Shown here: piece by piece, positions 49,047-59,533 of the stretch
Position numbering within the stretch: position 1 is the first letter of the stretch
How the letters are laid out: each line of letters starts with the position of its first letter
Assembly: GCA_024709425.1 (NCBI GenBank)
Contig: JANJWS010000067.1
Coordinates: 60,253-124,252 of the forward strand
Length of the DNA stretch: 64,000 nt
Direction: 5' to 3'
From: Thiobacillus sp.
Lineage (GTDB): Bacteria > Pseudomonadota > Gammaproteobacteria > Burkholderiales > Thiobacillaceae
The notes under the pieces: model-generated
Database searches by the model: none
Seen by the model: only the letters and a program-made list of their open reading frames with translations
Told to the model about the DNA's origin: nothing
Program-made: the position numbers and the translations under genes

Positions 49047-50531
49047 ATGTTCGGACAGGAAATCCTCTCTCTCGTCATCTGGGTGCCAATCCTGGCTGGT
49101 GTGGCCGTGCTCGCCACCGGTGCTGACCGCAACGCACCGCTTGCGCGCGTGCTGGCCCTGATCGGTGCGCTGGCCGGCTTCGTCATCGCCATTCCGCTCG
49201 CGACGGGTTTCGATACCACTACCTCGGCGATGCAGTTCGTCGAGAAAAAGCCCTGGATCGCAGTATTCAACGTCTACTATCATCTTGGCGTCGATGGCAT
49301 TTCCATGCCACTGGTGCTGCTCAACAGCTTCACTACGGTGCTGGTGGTGATCGCCGGCTGGCAGGTGATCCAGGACAAGGTCGCGCAGTACATGGCGGCC
49401 TTCCTCATCATGTCCGGCCTCATCAATGGTGCCTTCGCGGCGCTGGACGGCATCCTGTTCTATGTCTTCTTCGAGGGCATGCTGATCCCGCTGTATCTCA
49501 TCGTTGGCGTGTGGGGCGGCCCCAACCGCGTGTACGCCGCATTCAAGTTCTTCCTTTACACGCTGCTCGGCTCGCTGCTGATGCTGGTGTCATTCATCTA
49601 TCTTTACTACCAGTCGGGCGGCAGCTTCGACATTCAGACCTGGCACAAGACGACGCTCGGGATGACGGCACAAACGCTGATGTTCCTGTCCTTCCTGCTT
49701 GCGTTCGGGGTAAAGGTACCGATGTGGCCGGTGCATACCTGGCTGCCCGACGCTCACGTCGAGGCGCCGACTGGCGGCTCGGTGGTGCTGGCGGCGATTA
49801 CCCTGAAGGTAGGGGCGTATGGATTCCTGCGCTTCATCCTCCCGATCGTGCCGGACGCCAGCCGCGAGCTCGCATGGCTCGTCATCATGCTGTCGTTGAT
49901 CGCGGTGGCTTACATCGGCCTCGTCGCACTCGTGCAGTCAGACATGAAGAAGCTCATCGCCTATTCCTCGATCGCGCACATGGGCTTCGTCACCCTCGGC
50001 TTCTTCATGTTCAATCCCCTCGGCTGGGAAGGCGGGTTGGTGCAGATGATCTCGCACGGTTTCGTGTCGGCCGCGCTGTTCCTCTGCATCGGCGTCATGT
50101 ACGATCGCCTCCACTCGCGCCAGATCAAGGACTACGGAGGCCTCGTCAACCGGATGCCGGTTTTCGCCGGCTTCTTCATGTTGTTCGCCATGGCCAACGC
50201 CGGCCTGCCGGCCACCAGCGGTTTCGTCGGCGAGTTCATGGTCATCATGGCAGCGACGCAGGTCAATTTCTGGTTCGCCTTCGTTGCCGCAACCACGCTG
50301 ATCTTCGGAGCCGCCTACACGCTCTGGATGTACAAGCGCGTCGTGTTCGGACCCGTCACCAGCCCACATGTCGATGAGATGCGCGACATTAACGCACGTG
50401 AATTCCTGTTGCTGGGTGTGCTTGCCGTGTGCGTGCTGGGCATGGGCCTGTACCCCAAGCCGTTCACCGATGTCATGCATGCTTCGGTGATCGATCTTTT
50501 GGCGCACGTCGCCCACAGCAAACTTCCGTGA
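49047..50531 (+). CDS. nuoM: NADH-quinone oxidoreductase subunit M
   Basis: [40 protein letters not shown]. Confidence 0.98.
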   Translation: MFGQEILSLVIWVPILAGVAVLATGADRNAPLARVLALIGALAGFVIAIPLATGFDTTTSAMQFVEKKPWIAVFNVYYHLGVDGISMPLVLLNSFTTVLVVIAGWQVIQDKVAQYMAAFLIMSGLINGAFAALDGILFYVFFEGMLIPLYLIVGVWGGPNRVYAAFKFFLYTLLGSLLMLVSFIYLYYQSGGSFDIQTWHKTTLGMTAQTLMFLSFLLAFGVKVPMWPVHTWLPDAHVEAPTGGSVVLAAITLKVGAYGFLRFILPIVPDASRELAWLVIMLSLIAVAYIGLVALVQSDMKKLIAYSSIAHMGFVTLGFFMFNPLGWEGGLVQMISHGFVSAALFLCIGVMYDRLHSRQIKDYGGLVNRMPVFAGFFMLFAMANAGLPATSGFVGEFMVIMAATQVNFWFAFVAATTLIFGAAYTLWMYKRVVFGPVTSPHVDEMRDINAREFLLLGVLAVCVLGMGLYPKPFTDVMHASVIDLLAHVAHSKLP

Positions 50532-50541
50532 GCGCGCATTC

Positions 50542-51981
50542 ATGAACCTCATGTCCTTTGCCCCCGTGCTGCCTGAGATTTTCGTCCTTGCGATGGTCTC
50601 GCTGATCCTCGTGGTCGATGCCGCACTCGATAACAGCAAGCGCGATGTCGCCTATGCGCTCACACTCGCCACACTGGCGGGCGCCGCCTTCCTCACCCTG
50701 CGCGACCTGTCGACGGCGCCGGTGCTCGCACTTGGCGGTCTCTTCATCGACGATCCCTTGTCCGACGTGCTGAAGCTGTTCACCTATCTCTCCACTGCTG
50801 CGGTGATCGTGTATTCCCGCGGGTATCTCCAGGCGCGAGGCCTCTACAAGGGCGAGTTCTTCGTGCTTGCGCTATTCGCCCTGCTGGGCATGATGGTGAT
50901 GGTGTCGGCGAGCCACTTCCTCAGCCTCTACCTTGGCCTCGAGCTGCTGTCGCTGTCGCTGTACGCCATGGTGGCCTTGCAGCGGGATTCCGCTGTCGCC
51001 ACCGAAGCCGCGATGAAATACTTCATTCTGGGCGCACTGGCTTCGGGCATGCTTCTGTATGGCATGTCGATGGTCTACGGCGTCACTGGCTCGCTCGCCT
51101 TGGGCGAGATCGCACAGCTGCTTGCGGACGGCACCGACCTGCGTATCCCGCTGGTGTTCGGCATCGTCTTCATCGTTGCGGGGCTGGCGTTCAAGCTCGG
51201 CGCGGTGCCGTTTCACATGTGGGTACCGGATGTCTACCATGGCGCGCCCACTGCGATCACGCTCTTCATCGGCTCCGCCCCCAAAATCGCCGCATTCGCC
51301 TTTGTCGTGCGGATCCTGGGACAGGGCCTGGAGTCGCAGGTCGCCGAGTGGCGCGACATGCTGGTGGTACTCGCCGTGCTGTCCATGGCAATCGGCAACA
51401 TCGCCGCGATCGCCCAGTCCAACCTCAAGCGCATGCTGGCCTATTCGACCATCTCACACATGGGCTTCATGCTGCTCGGCATTCTCGCGGGTACCCAGAA
51501 CGGCTACGGCAGCGCGATGTTCTACGTGCTGGTGTATGCGCTAATGAGCCTGGGCGGCTTCGGCATGATCCTGCTGCTGTCGCGCGATGGTTTCGAGGCC
51601 GATCGTCTCGATGATTTCAAGGGCCTCAATCGCCGCAGCCCGTGGCACGCTTTTATCATGCTGCTGCTGATGTTCTCCATGGCCGGTGTACCCCCGACCG
51701 TCGGCTTCTACGCGAAGCTCTCGGTGTTGCAGGCCGTGGTGGAGATTGGCTATGTCTGGCTCGCCGTGATCGCGGTGCTGCTCTCCCTGATTGGGGCGTT
51801 CTACTACCTGCGGGTGGTCAAACTCATGTACTTCGACGCCCCACATGACACCCAGCCGATTGCCGCCACGTCCGATGCGCGCATCCTGCTCTCGGCCAAC
51901 GGGCTGGCAGTTCTTGCCCTCGGTGTCGTCCCTCAGCCCCTGATGGCGGTGTGTGCCCACGCCGTTGGCGCATCTTTCTAG
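50542..51981 (+). CDS. nuoN: NADH-quinone oxidoreductase subunit N
   Basis: [39 protein letters not shown]. Confidence 0.97.
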   Translation: MNLMSFAPVLPEIFVLAMVSLILVVDAALDNSKRDVAYALTLATLAGAAFLTLRDLSTAPVLALGGLFIDDPLSDVLKLFTYLSTAAVIVYSRGYLQARGLYKGEFFVLALFALLGMMVMVSASHFLSLYLGLELLSLSLYAMVALQRDSAVATEAAMKYFILGALASGMLLYGMSMVYGVTGSLALGEIAQLLADGTDLRIPLVFGIVFIVAGLAFKLGAVPFHMWVPDVYHGAPTAITLFIGSAPKIAAFAFVVRILGQGLESQVAEWRDMLVVLAVLSMAIGNIAAIAQSNLKRMLAYSTISHMGFMLLGILAGTQNGYGSAMFYVLVYALMSLGGFGMILLLSRDGFEADRLDDFKGLNRRSPWHAFIMLLLMFSMAGVPPTVGFYAKLSVLQAVVEIGYVWLAVIAVLLSLIGAFYYLRVVKLMYFDAPHDTQPIAATSDARILLSANGLAVLALGVVPQPLMAVCAHAVGASF

Positions 51982-51999
51982 GACTCAGGCCGGCCGCCC

Positions 52000-52302
52000 G
52001 TGGGCTTTTCAACCACGCTCCTGCTGGTGCTCGCGTTCGCTGCGGCCAACCTGCCATTTTTCTCCGAGCGCATCCTCTTCGTCGCACGACCCAGGGGAGG
52101 GCGCAAGGGCTTCGGCTGGCGTCTGCTTGAGCTCTCCGGGCTGTTTTTCGTGGTGGGAGGTCTTGCCATCCTGATGGAGGGCCGTCTGGGTGCACCCCAC
52201 GTTCAGGGCTGGGGATTTTACGCGGTGAACGCGGCGCTATTCGTGGTGTTTGCCTATCCGGGTTTCGTATATCGCTATCTTTGGCGTCATCGCGGCGCCT
52301 GA
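52000..52302 (+). CDS. DUF2818-like membrane protein downstream of nuoN (GTG start)
   Basis: 100 aa, NLPFFSERILFV, LSGLFFVVGGLAILMEGRLG...QGWGFYAVNAALFVVFAYPGFVYRYLWR. Confidence 0.8.
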   Translation: MGFSTTLLLVLAFAAANLPFFSERILFVARPRGGRKGFGWRLLELSGLFFVVGGLAILMEGRLGAPHVQGWGFYAVNAALFVVFAYPGFVYRYLWRHRGA

Positions 52303-52540
52303 GATTGGCGCCTCTTCGACGGTCTTGTCCGGTCTTCACCTGTTGGGCGAGCGCGCGGCGCATCCGCTGGCACCCCTGCTCAGCGCTGCCTTTGACACGT
52401 TTCCTTGCAGGGGCGTCCTGGAGCGTTGGTGGCCCCGCTCTGCACGGATCGGCCAGCGGAGGGGATGTGCGCGACCGCCCCCCGGGGCGCCTGCATCCCG
52501 CGTCGCGGTCGCCGGCCTGTGGCGCACCCGCAAGGCAAGC

Positions 52541-52576
52541 CGTGGCTGTAAAGCCGCTAAAGCGGCAACAGCCACG
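52541..52576. other. Strong stem-loop in the gap between convergent genes
   Basis: CGTGGCTGTaaaGCCGCTaaAGCGGCaACAGCCACG near-perfect hairpin. Confidence 0.7.
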
Positions 52577-52640
52577 CTCTCGTTGATTCGTGGCGGACAC
52601 GGGATCTGGCGCAACACGGAGGCGCGTCCAACTGCGGTTT

Positions 52641-53000
52641 CTAGGATCGTGCTTCACCTTTCCTGATGCGGATGATCTGTTCCAGGTGGCTGGCACCCCA
52701 GCCTTGGAGCATGCGCAGTACCGGCTCCAGTGTCCTGCCGAATTCGGTGAGCGAATACTCGACGCGCGGCGGGACTTCCGCATGCACCTTGCGCGCCACG
52801 ATGCCATCTGCTTCGAGTTCGCGCAGCTGGCGGGTCAGCATGCGCTGCGTGACGGAGGGAATCAGACGCATCAACTCGTTGAACCGCCGCGTGCCCCCCA
52901 GTAGGTGGAACAGAATCACGCCTTTCCATTTGCCTCCAATGACCTCTACACAGGCTTCCATCGGGCAGCCGAAATTGCAGTCATAGCGCTGATGCCGCAT
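52641..53000 (-). CDS. HxlR family winged-helix transcriptional regulator
   Basis: CPMEACVEVIGGKWKGVILFHLLGGTRRFNELMRLIPSVTQRMLTRQLRELEADGIVAR. Confidence 0.93.
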   Translation of the reverse strand: MRHQRYDCNFGCPMEACVEVIGGKWKGVILFHLLGGTRRFNELMRLIPSVTQRMLTRQLRELEADGIVARKVHAEVPPRVEYSLTEFGRTLEPVLRMLQGWGASHLEQIIRIRKGEARS

Positions 53001-53126
53001 GGGGTCTCCTCCGGTATACAAGCTGTGCGTATCCGACACGCCTGTGCATTCTTACATTGCGTGGCGCCCTTCGATAGCATGGCGTGGTGTTTCTGGCTTT
53101 TCCAACACAACCGAAGAGGACCGGCA

Positions 53127-53735
53127 ATGGACGTCATCCAGGCTATCGAAACACGGCGGGCCGTCAAGGCTTTCGATCCCGCGCACCACATCCCTGACGA
53201 GGAGGTCGACCGGCTCATGTCGCTCGTGCTCCTTGCCCCCACGGCCTTCAACATCCAGCACTGGCGTTTCGTGCTGGTGCGCGACCCGGCGCTGCGCGAA
53301 GCGATCCGCGAGGTCTCGTGGATGCAGCCGCAGGTGACCGATGCATCGTTGCTGGTGGTGGTGTGTGCCGACCTGCGCGCGTGGGAGAAGGCCCCGGAAC
53401 GCTACTGGCGCAATGCACCCGACGATGTTCGAGAGGGCATCGTCGCTGCCATCGGCGAATACTACGGGGATAGGCCGCAGGTACAGCGGGACGAGGCGAT
53501 GCGCTCCTGCGGGATCGCCGCGCAGACGCTGATGCTGGCGGCGAAGGGAATGGGCTACGACTCCTGCCCGATGGATCTCTCCGACTTCGACGCTGTGGCG
53601 CGGCTGATCGGTCTGCCCGAAGGACATGTGATCGCGCTGTTCGTTGCCGTCGGCAAAGGGATACGCGACCCCTGGCCACGCGGTGGGCAGCTTGGCCGCG
53701 ACGAAGTGGTGTTCGTCGACCGCTTCCCGGGTTGA
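53127..53735 (+). CDS. Nitroreductase family protein
   Basis: MDVIQAIETRRAVKAFDP, LAPTAFNIQHWRFVLV, MLAAKGMGYDSCPM. Confidence 0.93.
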   Translation: MDVIQAIETRRAVKAFDPAHHIPDEEVDRLMSLVLLAPTAFNIQHWRFVLVRDPALREAIREVSWMQPQVTDASLLVVVCADLRAWEKAPERYWRNAPDDVREGIVAAIGEYYGDRPQVQRDEAMRSCGIAAQTLMLAAKGMGYDSCPMDLSDFDAVARLIGLPEGHVIALFVAVGKGIRDPWPRGGQLGRDEVVFVDRFPG

Positions 53736-53739
53736 CGGA

Positions 53740-54849
53740 TCAGGCCCCGGCCGACTGCGCGCCGCCCTGGCGCTTCGCCGCATAGAGCGCATCATCCGCT
53801 GCACGTAGCAGATCCTCCGGCGTTGCCATGTCGTCTGTGGCCTCGGCAATGCCGATGCTGAGCGCGCCGTTCCAGCATACGGTGCCATCGTCAGCATGGA
53901 ACGGGGCGCGCGAGGCGAGGATCTTCTGCGCGACCTGCGTGGCGCCTTCGCGCGGGCTGCGCGGGCAGATGATGAGGAACTCGTCGCCGCCGAGGCGGCA
54001 CACGATGTCGCTGGTACGTACCGCGTCCTGCAGCCGAGTCGCCAGCGCGCGCAGGAGCGCATCGCCGGTCGCGTGGCCGAAGGTGTCGTTGACCGGCTTG
54101 AAGCGGTCGGCATCGAGCATCAGCACCGACAGGGGCGTTCCCTCGCGCCGGGCCTCCGCCCACAGTTCTTCGAGGGCCGAGATGGCGAAACGGCGGTTGG
54201 GCAGGCCGGTGAGTTCGTCGCGGATGGCGACGACCCGCAGATGGCGGTTGGCGCGTTCGAGTTCGTCCGTGCGTTGTTTCACCCGTTCATCGAGCTCGCG
54301 GTTAAGCGTGCGCAGCGCGCGATTGCGCTCGGAGACCAGTTGAAACAAGCCGCTCAGCGCGGCGAGCAAAGGTTCGGTCCTGGCCTGCGCGTGGCGGACG
54401 TCATTCTCGAATGCGGCCTCCGGCGTCTGTCCGCTCTCGATCGCACGCAGTTGCCGCGCCATGCTCTGGTCGACGCCGAGGATGTGATAGGCGAGCCAGT
54501 TCACCAGATAGTCCACCAGTTCCCGGGCGCGCTCGGGGGAGAGCCCGTCGAGGGTCTCGCCCAGCCCTTGCGCCTCGCTGGCGAAGGCGCGGTGCGCGGC
54601 GCGGTGCTGCTCGACGTACCGTTCATCCAGGCACGCCTGCTCCATGAGCGCATCCTCCTCGCCGAAGTGCATGCGCGCGTAATCGAGGAGAGCGTCGCGC
54701 GCGAAGGCGAAGGCGTCCGGGTCGATGGTGTCGCTGGACATGACCAGCTCACCCAGATCGTTGATGAGCTCCACCAGCCGCTGATGCTGGCGGTCGACTC
54801 CGGGTAGTCCGGTAAGGAATGTCTCGTTCCAGTTGAACAAGGTGGACAT
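53740..54849 (-). CDS. Hemerythrin-domain GGDEF diguanylate cyclase
   Basis: FLTGLPGVDRQHQRLVELIND...HFGEEDALM...HRAAHRAF...YHILGVDQ hemerythrin ligands; RDELTGLPNRR and RLGGDEFLII GGDEF domain. Confidence 0.92.
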   Translation of the reverse strand: MSTLFNWNETFLTGLPGVDRQHQRLVELINDLGELVMSSDTIDPDAFAFARDALLDYARMHFGEEDALMEQACLDERYVEQHRAAHRAFASEAQGLGETLDGLSPERARELVDYLVNWLAYHILGVDQSMARQLRAIESGQTPEAAFENDVRHAQARTEPLLAALSGLFQLVSERNRALRTLNRELDERVKQRTDELERANRHLRVVAIRDELTGLPNRRFAISALEELWAEARREGTPLSVLMLDADRFKPVNDTFGHATGDALLRALATRLQDAVRTSDIVCRLGGDEFLIICPRSPREGATQVAQKILASRAPFHADDGTVCWNGALSIGIAEATDDMATPEDLLRAADDALYAAKRQGGAQSAGA

Positions 54850-54962
54850 GGGCGGCTGCGGCGGGCGGTGGACGTGCGAAAATTATGCCCCAGCCGCGGC
54901 GGTTGGGGGTAACTCCGGTTCGCCGGGATGGAGATTTCACGATTGGAAAAGAAAGCGAAGTC

Positions 54963-56198
54963 ATGAAGCGTGTCGCCATCGTCGGCGGTGGTCCTGCCGG
55001 TCTGATGGCGGCGGAGAGTCTCGTGTGCGGCGGGACGCAGGTCGACGTTTACGATGCGATGCCCTCGGTGGGCCGCAAGTTCCTGCTGGCGGGAGTAGGC
55101 GGCTTGAACCTCACCCACGCCGAAGCGTTCGACGCCTTCGTTTCGCGCTATGGCGCGCGTGCCGGACTGATCCGCCCGCTGCTCGAAGGTTTTCCTCCGG
55201 ATGCGCTGCGTGCGTGGGTGCACGGGCTGGGAATCGATACCTTCGTCGGATCGTCGGGGCGCGTGTTTCCCACCGGAATGAAAGCCGCGCCGCTGTTGCG
55301 CGCCTGGCTGCACCGCTTGCGCAAGGCGGGGGTGCGTATCCATGTGCGGCACCGCTGGGCGGGGGGGGACGAAACCGGGGCCTTGCGCTTCACCACGCCC
55401 ACGGGCGAGTGTGTGGTTGGTGCCGACGCGACGGTGCTGGCGCTGGGTGGCGCGAGTTGGCCGAAACTCGGCTCGGATGGCGCCTGGGTGCCGTGGCTGA
55501 CGGCGCGAGGTGTCGAGCTTGCCCCGTTGCAGCCCTCGAACTGCGGCTTCGATGTGGCAGGCGGGTGGAGCGAGCATCTTCGCGCAGCGTTCGCGGGACA
55601 GCCGCTGAAGACGGTGGGGCTACGCTTTGCCGACGCAGCGGGGGCAGTACGCGAGCGCCGCGGGGAACTGATGCTGTCGGATACCGGCATCGAGGGCGGT
55701 CTGGTCTATGCGTTGTCGGCGCCGCTGCGCGAGGCGATCGCGGCACGCGGGGCGGTGACCGTTGAGCTCGACCTCCTGCCGGATCGCACGCCGGCGCGGG
55801 TGCTGGCCGAGGTGTCGCACCCGCGCGGCGCGCGTTCCTTGTCCAGCCACCTCCAGAGCCGCACCGGCATCAAGGGCGCGAAAATGGCGCTGTTGCGCGA
55901 GGTTCTGACGCCGGACGAAATCAAGGCGCCGGCGACGCTCGCGCGCGCGATAAAATCGCTGCCGCTCACCCTGGCCGCACCGCGCCCGATTGCGGAAGCG
56001 ATCAGCAGCGCCGGCGGCGTGCGCTTCGAAGCGCTCGATGCCCAGCTGATGTTGCGCGCGCTGCCTGGCGTGTTTTGTGCCGGGGAGATGCTCGACTGGG
56101 ATGCACCGACCGGCGGATATCTGCTGACCGCCTGCTTCGCGAGCGGCCGCGCTGCGGGGCAAGGCGTATTGGATTACTTGCGGGCACGCTCGTCGTAG
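54963..56198 (+). CDS. NAD(P)/FAD-dependent flavoprotein, HI0933/BaiN-like (TIGR03862-type)
   Basis: VAIVGGGPAGLMAAE, GRKFLLAGVGGLNLTHAE, GEMLDWDAPTGGYLLTACFASGRAAG. Confidence 0.85.
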   Translation: MKRVAIVGGGPAGLMAAESLVCGGTQVDVYDAMPSVGRKFLLAGVGGLNLTHAEAFDAFVSRYGARAGLIRPLLEGFPPDALRAWVHGLGIDTFVGSSGRVFPTGMKAAPLLRAWLHRLRKAGVRIHVRHRWAGGDETGALRFTTPTGECVVGADATVLALGGASWPKLGSDGAWVPWLTARGVELAPLQPSNCGFDVAGGWSEHLRAAFAGQPLKTVGLRFADAAGAVRERRGELMLSDTGIEGGLVYALSAPLREAIAARGAVTVELDLLPDRTPARVLAEVSHPRGARSLSSHLQSRTGIKGAKMALLREVLTPDEIKAPATLARAIKSLPLTLAAPRPIAEAISSAGGVRFEALDAQLMLRALPGVFCAGEMLDWDAPTGGYLLTACFASGRAAGQGVLDYLRARSS

Positions 56199-56310
56199 GC
56201 GGGCCGCCCCCGGTCCGATACCCTAGTGTTGTTCAGCGTGTAATCGCGGCGGGGCGCCGCGCCTGCCTGCAACGTGCGTCACCCGCGCGCTCATTTGAAT
56301 CGATACATAC

Positions 56311-57960
56311 ATGCTGCGACTGACTGAAATCAAGCTGCCGCTCGACCATCCGCCCGAGGCCCTGCGTGCGGCGATCCTGAAACGCCTGGGCGTCGCCGAT
56401 GTGGAGCTGCTCGACGTCCATATCTTCAGGCGTGCCTACGATGCGCGCAAGAAACACGCGCTCTTGCTGGTCTACTCGGTCGACATCACGGCGAAGGACG
56501 AGGCGGCGTTGCTGAAGAAATTCCGCAACGATCCACACGTCAAGCCGTCGCCTGATATGGATTATCAGTTCGTCGGCCACGCGCCGGAAAACCTCACCGA
56601 GCGCCCGCTTGTCGTCGGCTTCGGCCCGTGCGGCATCTTCGCCGCGCTGGTGCTGGCGCAGATGGGTTTCAAACCCATCGTGCTGGAACGCGGCAAGGCG
56701 GTGCGCGAACGCACGCAGGACACCTGGGGCCTGTGGCGCAAAAAGGTGCTCAACCCCGAATCCAACGTGCAGTTCGGCGAGGGCGGGGCGGGCACCTTCT
56801 CCGACGGCAAGCTCTACAGCCAGATCAAGGACCCGCGTCATCTCGGTCGCAAGGTGCTGGACGAGTTCGTCAAGGCGGGGGCACCCGAAGAAATCTTGTA
56901 CGTATCGAAACCGCACATCGGCACCTTCCGCCTGGTGACGATGGTGGAAAACATCCGCCACGAGATCGAGGCGCTGGGTGGTGAAATCCGCTTCCAGCAG
57001 CGCGTCGCCGACGTGCTGATCGAGAACGGCCGCGTCGAAGGCGTGGTGCTTTCGAATGGCGAGACGGTGAAAAGCCGCCACGTCGTGCTTGCCCTCGGCC
57101 ACAGTGCGCGCGATACCTTCGAGATGTTGCACACGCGCGGCGTGCACATGGAGGCCAAGCCGTTTTCCGTCGGCTTTCGCATCGAGCATCCGCAGTCGCT
57201 CATCGACCGTGCGCGGTTGGGGCCGAACGCCGGCAACCCGCTGTTGGGGGCGGCCGATTACAAGCTGGTGCACCACGCAAGGAACGGCCGCACGGTCTAC
57301 AGCTTCTGCATGTGCCCCGGCGGCACCGTCGTCGCGGCGACCTCGGAGGCGGGGCGCGTCGTGACCAACGGCATGAGCCAGTATTCGCGCAACGAGCGCA
57401 ACGCCAACGCCGGCATCGTCGTCGGCATCACGCCGGGGGACTTCCCCGGCGACGATCCGCTCGCGGGGATGCGGCTGCAACGCGAACTCGAAGCGCGCGC
57501 CTTCGAACTTGGGGGCGGCGACTACCAGGCGCCGGGACAGCTGGTCGGCGACTTCCTCGAAGGCCGCCCGTCGCAGGCCCTGGGAAGCGTCGAACCCTCG
57601 TACAAACCCGGCGTGCATCTCACCGACCTCGCCACCGCGCTGCCGCGGTATGCGATCGAGGCGATCCGCGAGGCGCTGCCCGCATTCGACAGGCAGATCC
57701 CGGGCTTCGCGATGGAGGACGCCGTGCTTACCGGCGTCGAGACGCGCACGTCCTCGCCGGTACGCGTCACCCGCGGCGATGATTTCCAGAGCGTGAACGT
57801 GCGGGGGCTGTTCCCTGCCGGGGAGGGCGCGGGTTACGCCGGGGGCATCCTGTCCGCCGGGGTCGACGGCATCAAGATCGCCGAGGCGGTGGCACGCGAC
57901 ATGCTGGGCCTGGAGGCCGCCCAGTCGGGTGCGCGCGCCGGGCCGGGCTGCGACTACTGA
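56311..57960 (+). CDS. FAD-dependent dehydrogenase (COG2509-like)
   Basis: VVGFGPCGIFAALVLAQMG, VQFGEGGAGTFSDGKLYSQIKD, FPAGEGAGYAGGILSAGVDGI. Confidence 0.88.
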   Translation: MLRLTEIKLPLDHPPEALRAAILKRLGVADVELLDVHIFRRAYDARKKHALLLVYSVDITAKDEAALLKKFRNDPHVKPSPDMDYQFVGHAPENLTERPLVVGFGPCGIFAALVLAQMGFKPIVLERGKAVRERTQDTWGLWRKKVLNPESNVQFGEGGAGTFSDGKLYSQIKDPRHLGRKVLDEFVKAGAPEEILYVSKPHIGTFRLVTMVENIRHEIEALGGEIRFQQRVADVLIENGRVEGVVLSNGETVKSRHVVLALGHSARDTFEMLHTRGVHMEAKPFSVGFRIEHPQSLIDRARLGPNAGNPLLGAADYKLVHHARNGRTVYSFCMCPGGTVVAATSEAGRVVTNGMSQYSRNERNANAGIVVGITPGDFPGDDPLAGMRLQRELEARAFELGGGDYQAPGQLVGDFLEGRPSQALGSVEPSYKPGVHLTDLATALPRYAIEAIREALPAFDRQIPGFAMEDAVLTGVETRTSSPVRVTRGDDFQSVNVRGLFPAGEGAGYAGGILSAGVDGIKIAEAVARDMLGLEAAQSGARAGPGCDY

Positions 57961-58007
57961 CCGTTGCCTCGGGCACCACGGGTTGGCGGGCATCACGAAA
58001 TTTTCAT

Positions 58008-58043
58008 TTGCTTTTTTGTTAATATTTCAATATTGTTTGAAAC
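58008..58043 (+). promoter_or_regulatory. Candidate arsR promoter with overlapping operator
   Basis: TTGCTT-N17-TATTGT; TTTCAA-tattgt-TTGAAA centred on the -10. Confidence 0.5.
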
Positions 58044-58391
58044 ATGAAAACGAAGGCCGCCGTCACCGCGCTTGCCGCCCTCGCCCAGGAATCGCGCCTG
58101 GCGATCTTCCGCACGCTGGTCCAGGTCGGCCCCACTGGCTTGGCCGCGGGCAAGATCAGCGAACTCACCGGCATCGCACCTTCCTCGCTGTCCTTTCACC
58201 TGAAGGAACTGGCGCACGCCGGCATGGTGGACGCGCGGCAGGCGGGGCGCTTCGTCATCTACACCGCGAACTTCGAATCCATGAACGCGCTGCTCGGTTT
58301 TCTCACGGAGAACTGTTGTGGCGGAAATCCCTGCTCGCCAGTGTGTTCGCCGGCGTGCGACCCCGTAACCACCACCAAGGAACCCTCGTGA
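58044..58391 (+). CDS. arsR: ArsR family transcriptional regulator
   Basis: ArsR HTH (GKISELTGIAPSSLSFHLKELAHAGMV); C-terminal ENCCGGNPCSPVCSPAC thiol cluster. Confidence 0.93.
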   Translation: MKTKAAVTALAALAQESRLAIFRTLVQVGPTGLAAGKISELTGIAPSSLSFHLKELAHAGMVDARQAGRFVIYTANFESMNALLGFLTENCCGGNPCSPVCSPACDPVTTTKEPS

Positions 58392-58807
58392 CCCAACCCT
58401 ACACCGTGCTGGTGCTGTGCACCGGCAATTCCTGCCGCTCGCAGATGGCCGAAGTGCTGCTGAACCATGATCTCGCCGGCCAGGTGCGCGCACTGTCCGC
58501 TGGCACGCGCCCGCAGCCGAAGGTGGCGGACGGCGCCATCGCCGCGTTGAAGGCGGCCGGCCTCGACACCGACGGCTTGCACCCCAAGGACATCGACGCA
58601 GTGATGAACGAGGACATCGACCTCGTCGTGACCGTGTGCGACAACGCGAAGGAAGCCTGCCCGATTTTCCCGAAGCCGATCCCGGCGATCCATCTGCCGT
58701 TCCACGATCCGCACGGCGAGCCGCTGGAAAGCTTCATCGCGGTGCGCGACGATATCCGCGCGCGTCTGGTGCCGGCGGTGCGCGAGACGCTGGGCCAGCC
58801 GGCGTGA
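58388..58807 (+). CDS. arsC: Arsenate reductase, LMW-PTP type (GTG start)
   Basis: VLVLCTGNSCRSQMAE P-loop, VTVCDNAKEACP. Confidence 0.94.
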   Translation: MTQPYTVLVLCTGNSCRSQMAEVLLNHDLAGQVRALSAGTRPQPKVADGAIAALKAAGLDTDGLHPKDIDAVMNEDIDLVVTVCDNAKEACPIFPKPIPAIHLPFHDPHGEPLESFIAVRDDIRARLVPAVRETLGQPA

Positions 58808-59487
58808 CGCACGCACGCCGGCTGGCGGCCGAAGCCTTGGGCACGGCGTTCCTCCTCGCGGTGGTGATCGGCTCGGGCATCATGGGGGAGCGGCTCGCCG
58901 GCGGCAACCTCGCGCTGGCGCTGCTGGCCAACACGCTCGCCACCGGCACGGGGCTTGCGGTGCTCATCCTCGTGTTCGGCCCGGTGTCGGGCGCGCACTT
59001 CAACCCCGCCGTTTCGCTGGCCGACGCGGTGCGCGGCCGGCTGCGCTGGGGCGACGTGCCGTCCTATGTGGCTGCCCAGATCCTCGGTGCGTTCGCGGGG
59101 GTGGCGGCCGCGCACCTGATGTTCGAACTGCCGCTCTTTGCCGCGTCGCAGCACGTGCGCGCAGGCTTGGCGCAATGGTGGAGCGAATTCGTCGCGACCT
59201 TCGGCCTGGTGACGGTGATCATCGCCTGCGTGCGTCACCGTCCCGGCGCGATCCCGGCGGCGGTCGGTGCCTACATCAGCGCGGCATACTGGTTCACCGC
59301 GTCGACCTCGTTCGCCAACCCGGCCGTGACGCTCGCGCGCGCCGTCTCCGACACCTTCGCCGGGATCCGGCCGGTCGATGCGCCGGGATTCGTCGTGGCG
59401 CAGCTCGCCGGGGCACTGTGCGCGGTGGCGCTGGCACGCTGGCTGTTCTTCCCGGCAGTGCCGTCAGGCGCACACAATGACGGCTGA
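58804..59487 (+). CDS. MIP/aquaglyceroporin family channel (AqpS-like, GTG start)
   Basis: Two NPA motifs: GAHFNPAVS and SFANPAVT; located between arsC and MBL gene. Confidence 0.9.
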   Translation: MTHARRLAAEALGTAFLLAVVIGSGIMGERLAGGNLALALLANTLATGTGLAVLILVFGPVSGAHFNPAVSLADAVRGRLRWGDVPSYVAAQILGAFAGVAAAHLMFELPLFAASQHVRAGLAQWWSEFVATFGLVTVIIACVRHRPGAIPAAVGAYISAAYWFTASTSFANPAVTLARAVSDTFAGIRPVDAPGFVVAQLAGALCAVALARWLFFPAVPSGAHNDG

Positions 59488-59533
59488 CATGTCGCCGCCG
59501 CGACGCCGGTCTGCAACTTCGCCGAGGAATTCC

